From positions 1 to 14,141 of the forward strand of contig JACQAW010000074.1 in assembly GCA_016194725.1 (NCBI GenBank): DNA of 14,141 nucleotides, in the 5' to 3' direction. This DNA is from Deltaproteobacteria bacterium. Lineage in GTDB: Bacteria > Bdellovibrionota > UBA1018 > UBA923. Shown one piece after another: positions 7,110-14,013 of this stretch (positions are counted from its first letter, which is position 1; every line of letters begins with the position of its first letter). Under the pieces are notes generated by a model that had not been told where the DNA came from, ran no database searches, and saw only the letters and a list, made by a program, of their open reading frames with translations. Position numbers and translations under genes: made by a program.

Positions 7110-7952
7110 TCATACGTGCATCTCTTTCCGGTGCCGTTCTTCGGATTGTAGAAAATTCTGGACCATTGGGTGCTGGCACTCGCGAAACCCGGCGGTAGTG
7201 CCGTAGAAAACGATCTGTCCGCCGAAAAGAAACGCGATGTGGTCGGCGGAATAGAGCGCCGAGGGGATATCGTGGCTGATGACTACCGAGGTCAGCCCGA
7301 AATTCTTGTTCGTGTCGACGATCAGGTCGTCGACCATCGCGCGGGTTACCGGGTCCAGACCGGTGGTCGGCTCGTCATAGAGCAAAATTTGCGGTTCGAG
7401 CACGATGGCGCGAGCCAGCCCGACGCGTTTTTTCATGCCGCCCGAAAGCTCGCTTGGAAATTTATCCAGCGACTGTTCGGGGTCCAGGCCCACGGCTAGC
7501 AGCTTCTCGGATACTTTCAGGCGCATTTCCGCGTGCGTCATGCTTCGCCGGTGCTCGACCAGGGGAAACGCGACGTTCTGAAAAACGGTCATGTCGTCAA
7601 ACAGCGCGGCATACTGAAAAAGCATTCCGAAGTGCTTGCGCATCTCATTCAAGGCCGAAGCGTTGTCGTAGGGAATGGGCTTGCCAAAGATGAGCACGTC
7701 TCCTGCGTCGGGCTTGAGCAGGCCCAGAATGTGTTTGAGCATGACCGACTTGCCCACGCCCGAGGGCCCCAGCACGAAGGTGATCTCGCCGCGCTTCACG
7801 TCCAGGTTCACGCCCTTGAAGACCTGATAGCGGCCATGGCCAAAGCTTTTGTGGACATCGCGCAAGACAATGGCGTGCTCGGCTGTCGATTCCGTCGTCG
7901 CATCCAGCGAAAATTCGTTGCTCAAGCTCGTTCCCAACCCCCCAAAGCGCAA
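7110..7952 (-). CDS. mlaF: MlaF-type ABC transporter ATP-binding protein
   Basis: This ATPase subunit powers the MCE phospholipid transporter from the cytoplasmic face of the inner membrane. All nucleotide-binding motifs are intact: Walker A GPSGVGKS (62-69), Q-loop Gln113 (LFQYAALFD), signature LSGGMKKRVGLARAI (169-183), Walker B ILLYDEP (189-195) and H-loop His227 (ISHDIPSA). The FQYAALFDDMTVFQNVAFPL segment is typical of the MlaF/Ttg2A/MKL class. No ATG precedes Walker A in frame. Candidate starts are TTG at 7952 (taken here, 4 bases after the mlaE stop), TTG at 7937 and TTG at 7925; the last has GGGA about 8 bases upstream and may be the real one, which would give 271 residues. The gene lies between mlaE and mlaD, with a probable shared transcript. 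Confidence 0.93.
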   Translation of the reverse strand: MRFGGLGTSLSNEFSLDATTESTAEHAIVLRDVHKSFGHGRYQVFKGVNLDVKRGEITFVLGPSGVGKSVMLKHILGLLKPDAGDVLIFGKPIPYDNASALNEMRKHFGMLFQYAALFDDMTVFQNVAFPLVEHRRSMTHAEMRLKVSEKLLAVGLDPEQSLDKFPSELSGGMKKRVGLARAIVLEPQILLYDEPTTGLDPVTRAMVDDLIVDTNKNFGLTSVVISHDIPSALYSADHIAFLFGGQIVFYGTTAGFRECQHPMVQNFLQSEERHRKEMHV

Positions 7953-7956
7953 AACT

Positions 7957-8760
7957 TTAAAGCGTGCGGTACAGAAATGCTCGAATCACCAAAGTCAGAA
8001 AATAATCGCCGACTAAAATCAGAACCAGCGTCTCAACTACCGCTTCGTTCGTCGAACGACCTACAGCCTCGGCTCCACCTTTTGTAAAATATCCTTTGTA
8101 AGTGCCAATCGTTGAGAAAATTATCCCAAATATCGAAGCTTTAATCAATCCCTGCGTGACGTCACGAACCTGGACGATTTCCTGGAGGTGGGCAAAAAAG
8201 AGCACGGGGTCGATTCCCAGCAAGTAGACGCCAGTAAAGTAGCTGCCCACGTTTCCCACAAAAATGAAAAGACACGACAGCAGGGGCAGTGCAATGAAGC
8301 TTGCGGCGATGCGCGGAACCACCAGGTACTGAATCGAGTTGACCGCCATCACATCCATCGCATCGATTTGCTCGGTGACTCGCATCGAGCCAAGCTGGGC
8401 GGCCATCGCCGCGCCGGCGCGGCCCGTCACGACGATACCGGTAAACACCGGGCCCAGCTCGCGCACAAACCCAATAGCCACGGCCGGCCCCACCAGCGCG
8501 TCGGCATTGATGATGCGAAAGCCGAAATAAATCTGAATCGCGAACACCATGCCGCTGAAAACGCCGGTCAGGCACACGATAAAGGCTGATTTGTTGGCGA
8601 CGAAGATGAACTGCTCCAGAAACAGCCGAAATCGAAACGGCGGCCGGAACATCCAGTACAAGGCCTGGCCGAAGAATCGCGAGATCTGACCCGTTTGTTC
8701 AACAAAGCCCAGAAACCCCGCGCCAACACTGGAGATCCACGATGTCATCTTGGATGTCAC
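7957..8760 (-). CDS. mlaE: MlaE-type permease of the MCE lipid transporter
   Basis: This 267-residue integral membrane protein is the permease half of the Mla-type ABC transporter that moves phospholipids between inner and outer membranes. The family signature is clear: ELGPVFTGIVVTGRAGAAMAAQLGSMRVTEQIDAMDVM (residues 101-138), followed by YLVVPR and three hydrophobic segments (RIAASFIALPLLSCLFIFVGNVG, a FGIIFSTIGTYKGYFTKGG loop region and the C-terminal VETLVLILVGDYFLTLVIRAF). The GTG at 8760 overlaps the alr stop as GTGA. An ATG four codons later (8748) has AGGTGA at good spacing, supplied by the alr stop region, and is an equally good start. Either choice points to translational coupling with alr. 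Confidence 0.93.
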   Translation of the reverse strand: MTSKMTSWISSVGAGFLGFVEQTGQISRFFGQALYWMFRPPFRFRLFLEQFIFVANKSAFIVCLTGVFSGMVFAIQIYFGFRIINADALVGPAVAIGFVRELGPVFTGIVVTGRAGAAMAAQLGSMRVTEQIDAMDVMAVNSIQYLVVPRIAASFIALPLLSCLFIFVGNVGSYFTGVYLLGIDPVLFFAHLQEIVQVRDVTQGLIKASIFGIIFSTIGTYKGYFTKGGAEAVGRSTNEAVVETLVLILVGDYFLTLVIRAFLYRTL

Positions 8761-9845
8761 CTGGCCCTGCGGTGCACACGGGGCACGCGCGCTGAAATCG
8801 AAGTCAGAATTTCGTAGATAATCGTACCGGCGGCCTCGGCCATGTGGGTCCCCTGCTCCTGATCGTCTCCAAGCAGTGTAACCCAGGATCCGGGTTTTGC
8901 CTTCATACCAAGCGACATCAAATCCATGCTCACCCTTCCGAGCACCTCGACGCGCTTTCCACCCACAATGAGCCGGCAGTTCGAAAGCCTGCGCAGAAAT
9001 CCATCTCCATACCCCAGGGCCAGCACGGACTGCTCCAGATGCGATGACGTACGATAAGTACCACCGTAGCCCACGACCTCACCAGACCGCAGGGCGCGCG
9101 TCCAAAGCACCCGGGCACGAAGCTTGAGTGCGGGCTTCAGACCAGTGCCGCCGTACCCATATAGCCCAAGCCCGGGACGAATCACGTTGCAAAGCTCATC
9201 CAGCTGCAAGGTTCCCGCACCCATACTGGCAGCTGTGTTACTGCAATGGATATGCGAAATCGAAAATGCTGAAAATTCGGCGGCAACTTCGCGAAACCGC
9301 GAAATCTGATCGCGGGTTATGGGCGCCTGGCCTTCTTCGGCCGAAGCAAAATGAGTGCAAATTCCCTGCGGCCGCGCCCGCGCGCGCTCGAGCATCCCGC
9401 GCACCAGCCCAATATCGGCCATCTCCAGCCCCAGGCGATTCATGCCCGTGTTGAACTTGAGATGAAAATCCGGCCGGCGCCTGACCGCAAGCAGTCTTTT
9501 CAGATCGGCCAGGTTGTGCACCACTGGAGTCAGTCCGAATCGCTTCACCGCATCTTGAGTCACGTCATCGTATGGAGCGGCGCCTGAAAAAACCCAGATG
9601 GGTTTGCGCACTCCGCCCGCGCGAAGCGCGGCCCCCTCTTCCAATGATGCAACCCCCAGCGCCAGCGTCTGGCGCGCGCGTTCGAGCTCACGAGCCACCT
9701 CAAGCAGCCCGTGCCCATAGGCATTGCATTTCACCATCGCCGCGGCGCCTTGAACGTGCTTGGCGCCAGCCGTTCGCACGAGCAGCTCCAGATTTTTCCT
9801 GATAGCCGCCAGCTGCACCTCGGCCACCACTCGCTGCAATCTCAC
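8757..9845 (-). CDS. alr: Alanine racemase
   Basis: This PLP enzyme interconverts L- and D-alanine in the cytoplasm and supplies D-Ala for peptidoglycan. The PLP lysine is Lys39 in MVKCNAYGHG; the usual form is VVKANAYGHG. Other family segments are LKFNTGMNRLGL, CTHFASAEE (usually THFA.AD), HCSNTAA, VIRPGLGLYGY, YGGTYRTSSHLEQSVLALGYGDGFLRRLSN and GRVSMDLM. The protein ends in ARVPRVHRR, as in the normal C-terminal ARVPRVY-like motif. At 362 residues it is full length. It starts with GTG and overlaps the stop of the upstream sensor gene as GTGA; its own stop overlaps the mlaE start in the same way. Finding alr inside an mla transporter operon is unusual and hints at joint control of envelope synthesis, but the coupling is inferred from layout only. 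Confidence 0.95.
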   Translation of the reverse strand: MRLQRVVAEVQLAAIRKNLELLVRTAGAKHVQGAAAMVKCNAYGHGLLEVARELERARQTLALGVASLEEGAALRAGGVRKPIWVFSGAAPYDDVTQDAVKRFGLTPVVHNLADLKRLLAVRRRPDFHLKFNTGMNRLGLEMADIGLVRGMLERARARPQGICTHFASAEEGQAPITRDQISRFREVAAEFSAFSISHIHCSNTAASMGAGTLQLDELCNVIRPGLGLYGYGGTGLKPALKLRARVLWTRALRSGEVVGYGGTYRTSSHLEQSVLALGYGDGFLRRLSNCRLIVGGKRVEVLGRVSMDLMSLGMKAKPGSWVTLLGDDQEQGTHMAEAAGTIIYEILTSISARVPRVHRRAR

Positions 9846-10825
9846 TTCGCCACCTCGCGAATGCTGCCAACGATCGCGAATATCTGCGCAATCTGGGGCA
9901 ACGATTCCAAGTGGGCCTTGGCTTCGGGCGTTTCTGCCGAAGCCACCAGCAAACCGCGCAGCCGGCTGCCAAAAAACACCGGCTGAATCACGAGCGAATC
10001 GCGGCCAAGGTTGGTGCCAAGCTTTTTGCGAAGCTCGTCGTCCTGAGCCAGCCGTGACGGATGATCGGTCATTTGCAGGCCGAGCTGAAAACCGGCGTCA
10101 GGCCCTTTGGACCAGTGCACCCGCGCACCCGAGTGCAGTTTCTTTCCGGCTGCATCGTAGTTTAACCAAGCCAGCGGAATCTGCCAGACACCCAGGTAGT
10201 CGAGAGTGAACCGCGCAAGGTCCTGCTTGGCGGGCAACTCAGCCGCGGCATGCTGGTATCCGGCGACGAACGAGTGGGCAGTCTGCATTTCGAGCACGGT
10301 TCCTTCCAGGTCCTTGAGCTCGCGCCGCAGCTTGGTGAACTCGGCCAGCTCGACGCCCATGGCATCGGTTTGCGGCGCGGGCCCATCGGCATTCGCACTA
10401 TCGCGCCCCACCACGCCGCGCCCCAGCACCAGCCTGGCCATCATTATGGCAATGACCATGGTGATGAAAAACATTCCCGCCGCAACCATGCCCAGCTCGT
10501 CGTAGGGAATGGCCGAGGTCCACGGGCTCACCTCGACGGCTTCAGCCACGAAGAGCAGTCCACCCTGATCCACTTTTTTTACGGCCGATGAAACGTTGTT
10601 GTCGAGCAAATTGGTGTAACGAACCGTGCCGTTGGGTGGCGGGCTGAGCAGCGTGGGATAAAAGCTGTAGTCTTTGAAGTTCGCGCCGTCGTTTTGTGAT
10701 TGGGAATGGCAAACGGCTATGCCTTTGTCGTTGAGCACGAACGCATTCACGGGCATAGCCCCCAAGGCATCGCTAAACGACTTGCAGAACGGAAAAACGT
10801 ACGAGGTGCGAAATACGCCCACCAC
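9842..10825 (-). CDS. Membrane sensor, C-terminal fragment (CACHE/GAF-like)
   Basis: This frame carries the main part of a sensor-like membrane protein. Residues 1-105 look like the second half of an extracytoplasmic CACHE-type domain (VGVFRTSYVFPF, then VNAFVLNDKGIAVCHS). A membrane segment follows (111-134, LGMVAAGMFFITMVIAIMMA), then a coiled coil (157-185, AEFTKLRRELKDLEGTVLEM) and a GAF-like region (about 195-320). No kinase, GGDEF or methyl-accepting domain follows, so an output domain is missing or unrecognised. The frame is open upstream to 10885 and reads AYAVAFSSADDTGTPFGVV before the nominal GTG at 10825, so this is a continuation of the upstream frame, not a separate gene. It ends overlapping alr by 4 bases. 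Ligand and partner are unknown. Confidence 0.65.
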   Translation of the reverse strand: MVGVFRTSYVFPFCKSFSDALGAMPVNAFVLNDKGIAVCHSQSQNDGANFKDYSFYPTLLSPPPNGTVRYTNLLDNNVSSAVKKVDQGGLLFVAEAVEVSPWTSAIPYDELGMVAAGMFFITMVIAIMMARLVLGRGVVGRDSANADGPAPQTDAMGVELAEFTKLRRELKDLEGTVLEMQTAHSFVAGYQHAAAELPAKQDLARFTLDYLGVWQIPLAWLNYDAAGKKLHSGARVHWSKGPDAGFQLGLQMTDHPSRLAQDDELRKKLGTNLGRDSLVIQPVFFGSRLRGLLVASAETPEAKAHLESLPQIAQIFAIVGSIREVAK

Positions 10826-11207
10826 TCCAAACGGGGTTCCGGTATCGTCGGCGCTCGAAAACGCGACCGCATAAGCTTCGCAAGATCAGGCGCTCGCGCT
10901 CGGACTCATTCAGAGCGCGCGCCAGGTTGCTCTGCTCGCCGTACAGATGAAACATCTCTTCGCGCAGCTCGTTGAGGCGGTAATTGAACGTGTCGGTCAT
11001 GCGCTTGAGCTCGTAGTGCGCCACCTCGGCCGCGCGCGCGCGGCTTTCCGATCTTTGATACTTCTCATGCAGGATGACCACCACGGCACCCGCCGCCACG
11101 AACGTGAAAACGTTCACCAGCTGCAAAAAGATGAAACGGCCGGTTCCGCTGCGCTTTTTGGGCGCGCGTTTTTCGGCTTTGGGTGCTTCTCGCTTCGTAC
11201 CACTCAT
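10773..11207 (-). CDS. Membrane sensor, N-terminal fragment (frameshifted)
   Basis: This is the start of the same sensor-like gene. A basic cytoplasmic tail (KREAPKAEKRAPKKR) is followed by a membrane segment (residues 25-47, FIFLQLVNVFTFVAAGAVVVIL) and a charged coiled coil (50-109, ending LNESERERLILR). From about residue 110 the frame turns Arg-rich and unlike the rest. At plus positions about 10878-10890 a +1 change of frame leads into the 9842-10825 frame. Joined with a one-base correction, the gene would encode about 454 residues with two membrane segments, one at the N-terminus and one central. The CACHE-like part has no clear first half, so a larger deletion at the junction is possible. 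The ATG start is 24 bases from the divergent nadB start. It is the first gene of the block that contains alr and mlaEFD. Confidence 0.65.
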   Translation of the reverse strand: MSGTKREAPKAEKRAPKKRSGTGRFIFLQLVNVFTFVAAGAVVVILHEKYQRSESRARAAEVAHYELKRMTDTFNYRLNELREEMFHLYGEQSNLARALNESERERLILRSLCGRVFERRRYRNPVWSGGRISHLVRFSVLQVV

Positions 11208-11231
11208 TGTGATACAGAATACCCCAACGCT
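11208..11231. promoter_or_regulatory. 24-bp divergent gap between sensor gene and nadB
   Basis: Only 24 bases lie between the two divergent ATG codons. Neither side has a good Shine-Dalgarno sequence here. At least one promoter must lie inside the opposite coding sequence, or leaders are very short. TGTGATACAGAAT (11208-11220) has a loose resemblance to an extended -10 for nadB. Confidence 0.25.
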
Positions 11232-12911
11232 ATGAGGTTGGAATCTGATTTTCTAGTACTGGGCTCAGGTATCGCGGGACTCACCTTCGCGCTGAAAGCG
11301 GCCGAGACCGGTCGAGTGAGCATCGTGACCAAGGCCGAACGAATGGAAGGCGCCACGCGCTATGCCCAAGGGGGCATTGCGAGCGTATTTTCCGAGGACG
11401 ACTCTTTCGAGAGCCACATCAAAGACACGCTCGACGCCGGCGCCGGCCTTTGCACTCAAAGCGCGGTTGAAATCACGGTGCGCGAGGGGCCTGACCGCGT
11501 GCGCGAGCTCATCGCACTGGGCGTGCCTTTTTCCCGACGCGAGAGCGCCATCTCAGGCCCGCTGCTGCTCGACGAGCGCGAAACGAATCCCGGCAAGCTG
11601 TTCGATCTGACTAAAGAGGGCGGACACCGCGCGCGGCGCATTCTGCATGCGAGCGATTTCACCGGCCAGGCCATCGAAGACACGCTGTTAAGGGCGGTCG
11701 AGGGCCACCCGAACATCGCTATTTACGAGCACCACATTGCCATCGACCTGATCACCAATGTCACCATCGCGAGGGCGCGGCGCCCGAACACGCGCCATAT
11801 TCCCGACCAGCGGCGTGCCCTGGGCGCATACGTGCTGGATGCGCGCGAGCAAAGAATTCACACGTTCGCCGCGCCAGTCGTGGTGCTGGCCACCGGTGGC
11901 GCCGGCAAGGTGTATCAGTATACGACCAACCCCAGCACGGCCACGGGCGACGGCATCGCCATGGCGTACCGCGCGGGCGCCCGCGTGGCCAATATGGAGT
12001 TCATGCAGTTTCATCCCACCTGCCTGTTTCATCCGCTGGCCAAGTCGTTTCTGATCAGCGAAGCCTTGCGTGGCGAAGGCGGCGAGCTGGTCGATCGTTT
12101 CGGCCATGCCTTCATGAAAAAACACCACCCGATGGGCAGCCTGGCGCCACGTGATATTGTCGCGCGCGCCATCGACTCCGAGATGAAACGCACTGGCGCC
12201 GAGTGCGTTTACCTGGACATGAGCAGCCAGGAGCCTGAGTTTTTGAAAAAACGCTTTCCGAATATTTACGACCAGTGTCTGAAGTTCGGCATCGACCTCA
12301 CCCTCCAGCCCATTCCCGTGGTACCGGCCGCGCATTACCTGTGCGGTGGCGTTTATACCGACCAGTGGGGCGAAAGCTCGATCGAAAATTTGTTTGCCAT
12401 CGGCGAAACGGCCTGCACGGGCTTGCACGGCGCCAACCGCCTGGCCAGCAACTCGCTGCTCGAAGGTGTCGTGTACGCCGATCGCGCGCTCCGGTGCACG
12501 CTTGAACGCCGCGACACGTCTCCCGGCGCGCTTCGCACCCAGCAGCCCGAAATGCCCGAGCATCTTCCCGAATGGGATTCCGGCGGCGCAGTGCCGATGG
12601 AAGAACGCATCAATATCGATCACACCTGGCGCGAGCTGCGCACGCTGATGTGGAACTATGTGGGAATCGTGCGAACCGACCGAAGACTTCAGAAGGCCAA
12701 AGCCAGGCTGGAGCTGATTCGCCACGAGATTCAGGAATATTATTGGCACTACCTCTTGACGGCTGACCTGATCGAGCTGCGCAACATCATGACCATTGCC
12801 GACCTCATTGTGGAAAGCGCGCTTTTGCGCCAGGAAAGCCGGGGCCTGCATTACAATCTGGACCACCCCAATAGGGATGACAGATTCTTCAAGCGCGACA
12901 CGGTGTTATAA
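11232..12911 (+). CDS. nadB: L-aspartate oxidase (quinolinate synthesis)
   Basis: This FAD enzyme oxidises L-aspartate to iminoaspartate in the cytoplasm, the first step of de novo NAD synthesis; NadA and NadC, not in this window, would act next. The 559-residue product is close to the family length of about 540. Visible motifs are the dinucleotide-binding GSGIAG (11-16), RYAQGGIA (43-50), VVLATGGAGKVY, EFMQFHPTCLF, ISEALRGEGGELVD, LAPRDIVARAI, HYLCGGVYTD and GETACTGLHGANRLASNSLLEGVVYADRA. The Glu-Phe-Met-Gln-Phe-His-Pro-Thr stretch and the late helical domain separate it from SdhA-type flavoproteins. The frame is open upstream to 10947, but those residues lie antisense to the sensor gene; the ATG at 11232 gives the expected MRLESDFLVLGSGIAGL start. 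Its Shine-Dalgarno is weak. Confidence 0.95.
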   Translation: MRLESDFLVLGSGIAGLTFALKAAETGRVSIVTKAERMEGATRYAQGGIASVFSEDDSFESHIKDTLDAGAGLCTQSAVEITVREGPDRVRELIALGVPFSRRESAISGPLLLDERETNPGKLFDLTKEGGHRARRILHASDFTGQAIEDTLLRAVEGHPNIAIYEHHIAIDLITNVTIARARRPNTRHIPDQRRALGAYVLDAREQRIHTFAAPVVVLATGGAGKVYQYTTNPSTATGDGIAMAYRAGARVANMEFMQFHPTCLFHPLAKSFLISEALRGEGGELVDRFGHAFMKKHHPMGSLAPRDIVARAIDSEMKRTGAECVYLDMSSQEPEFLKKRFPNIYDQCLKFGIDLTLQPIPVVPAAHYLCGGVYTDQWGESSIENLFAIGETACTGLHGANRLASNSLLEGVVYADRALRCTLERRDTSPGALRTQQPEMPEHLPEWDSGGAVPMEERINIDHTWRELRTLMWNYVGIVRTDRRLQKAKARLELIRHEIQEYYWHYLLTADLIELRNIMTIADLIVESALLRQESRGLHYNLDHPNRDDRFFKRDTVL

Positions 12912-13006
12912 AATCCGACTATTACGCTTTTAAAGCTGTCATTCTGCGTCAAACCCTGGTAAAAGACCGCCAATTGGTACTGCACATACAAAGGGGTTTC
13001 TCAAAA

Positions 13007-13714
13007 ATGAAAATGTCACTCAAAATTCAAACGGCTTTGACGATCCTTGCGGTTGCCGCAACCAGCGCATTGGCTGCTCCCATGCCCGCGCTGCCCAAGG
13101 CCGACTCGTCGTGGAAGCAGATCAGCGACTCCAATAAGGTGCTGGTCCACAGCAAGGAAATGGCAGGCAGCCCCGTCGTCGCGTTTCGCGGAGAAACCTT
13201 CATCGAAGCCCCGATTGCAAAAGTTGCGAACGTCCTCATGGACAGCTCGCGCAAGCTGGAATGGGTTCACAAGATTGTCGAAGCCAAGGATGTGCGCACG
13301 ATGTCGCCCTATGAGCGCATCGAGTACAACCACACTTCTTCGGGCTTTTTCCTCGTAAAAGACCGCGACTTCGTCTTCCACGCCAAAGCCGAAATGGACA
13401 AGGCCAAGCAGCAAGTCGTGTTCAACCTGAACTCGGTGACCGACGAGCTTGCCCCCGAAAAAGGACCTGTTCGCGGCAGCATCGACGATAGTCGATATAT
13501 ACTGACTCGCATCAGCCCAACTCAGACTCACCTCGTTGTTGAGATTCATGCGGATCCGAAGGGTGGCGTGCCGAAGTGGCTGGTAAATCTTTTTCAGAAG
13601 AGCTGGCCTGAGAAGACGCTCAACGGCATTCGCGCTCAGTGCGCGAAAGCTGATGTGCAGGAACATCCTGGCATCCATGCTTTCTTCGCGGAAGCGCCCG
13701 GCGCTCTTCAGTAG
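13007..13714 (+). CDS. Secreted START-like lipid-binding protein
   Basis: The 235-residue product begins with a clear signal peptide (basic MKMSLK, hydrophobic TALTILAVAATSALAA, cleavage around residues 23-24), so it is probably periplasmic. The mature part resembles a START/SRPBCC domain: WKQISDSNKVLVHSKEM, then FRGETFIEAPIAKVANVLMDSSRKLEWVHKI, the mid-domain SGFFLVKDRDFVF strand, TRISPTQTHLVVEIHADPKGGVPKWLVNLFQK and a C-terminal helix (SWPEKTLNGIRAQC). START domains enclose a hydrophobic ligand such as a lipid. The ATG at 13007 has AAGGGG about 10 bases upstream; a TTG at 12974 would mask the signal peptide. It follows nadB after 95 bases, in the same direction. Its ligand is unknown; a role with the nearby MCE transporter is only a guess. 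Confidence 0.8.
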   Translation: MKMSLKIQTALTILAVAATSALAAPMPALPKADSSWKQISDSNKVLVHSKEMAGSPVVAFRGETFIEAPIAKVANVLMDSSRKLEWVHKIVEAKDVRTMSPYERIEYNHTSSGFFLVKDRDFVFHAKAEMDKAKQQVVFNLNSVTDELAPEKGPVRGSIDDSRYILTRISPTQTHLVVEIHADPKGGVPKWLVNLFQKSWPEKTLNGIRAQCAKADVQEHPGIHAFFAEAPGALQ

Positions 13715-14013
13715 GATTCGGTAATTTACGGTTTTTCGGTTGCGGTTTCCGTTTCGGTTCGAGTTTCGGCGCCAGTTTCAGCGACCGTACTGTAACCGGC
13801 ACAGAAGCCGAAACACGAACCGAAACGGAAACCGCAACCGGCCCACTCGTCAATAAAGTGACGATCTACCCTACACCATGCGGGGCCCTTCTGGCCCTGA
13901 TGCCACCTTGCCCACTCCACTCCCGTACCCCCATGCTCCGACCGACTTTTATTCATTAACAATATCATATACATATAAACACACCCCCAAAGCCGCCGCG
14001 TGGGCCTGCGGGT
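13715..14013. other. 299-base stretch without a gene
   Basis: Between the START-like gene and a possible partial gene I find no convincing coding sequence on either strand. The open frames here are short and low in complexity or run through the hairpin at 13737-13840. The rest is unremarkable apart from an AT-rich patch at 13948-13980 (TTTATTCATTAACAATATCA and onward), which stands out from the GC-rich surroundings and could be a promoter for the downstream frame. TTCATT (13952) and TATAAA (13974) are 16 bases apart. Confidence 0.5.
13737..13840. repeat. Second large intergenic hairpin, 34-bp arms
   Basis: The arms 13737-13770 and 13807-13840 are reverse complements at 33 of 34 positions; the one mismatch is at 13815. 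The left arm begins CGGTTGCGGTTTCCGTTTCG and is made of degenerate GGTTTC-like 6-base units. Inside, GCCAGTTTCAG (13771-13781) can pair with CTGTAACCGGC (13790-13800) at 9 of 11 positions, extending the hairpin. The left arm starts 22 bases after the stop of the START-like gene. As with the repeat at 3987-4128, there is no U-tract after the stem, so it is not a standard intrinsic terminator. Confidence 0.88.

Noticed and set aside
10947..11231. Upstream extension of the nadB frame
   Set aside because: These 95 codons are antisense to the sensor gene, and the NadB family begins at MRLESDFLVLGSGIAG.
11688..12866. 392-codon open frame on the minus strand
   Set aside because: It is antisense to nadB, whose motifs run through the whole region; the frame has no recognisable domain.
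13726..13974. Minus-strand frame with a Thr/Glu-rich end
   Set aside because: The repetitive part is a translation of the hairpin arm and the rest has no protein-like pattern.
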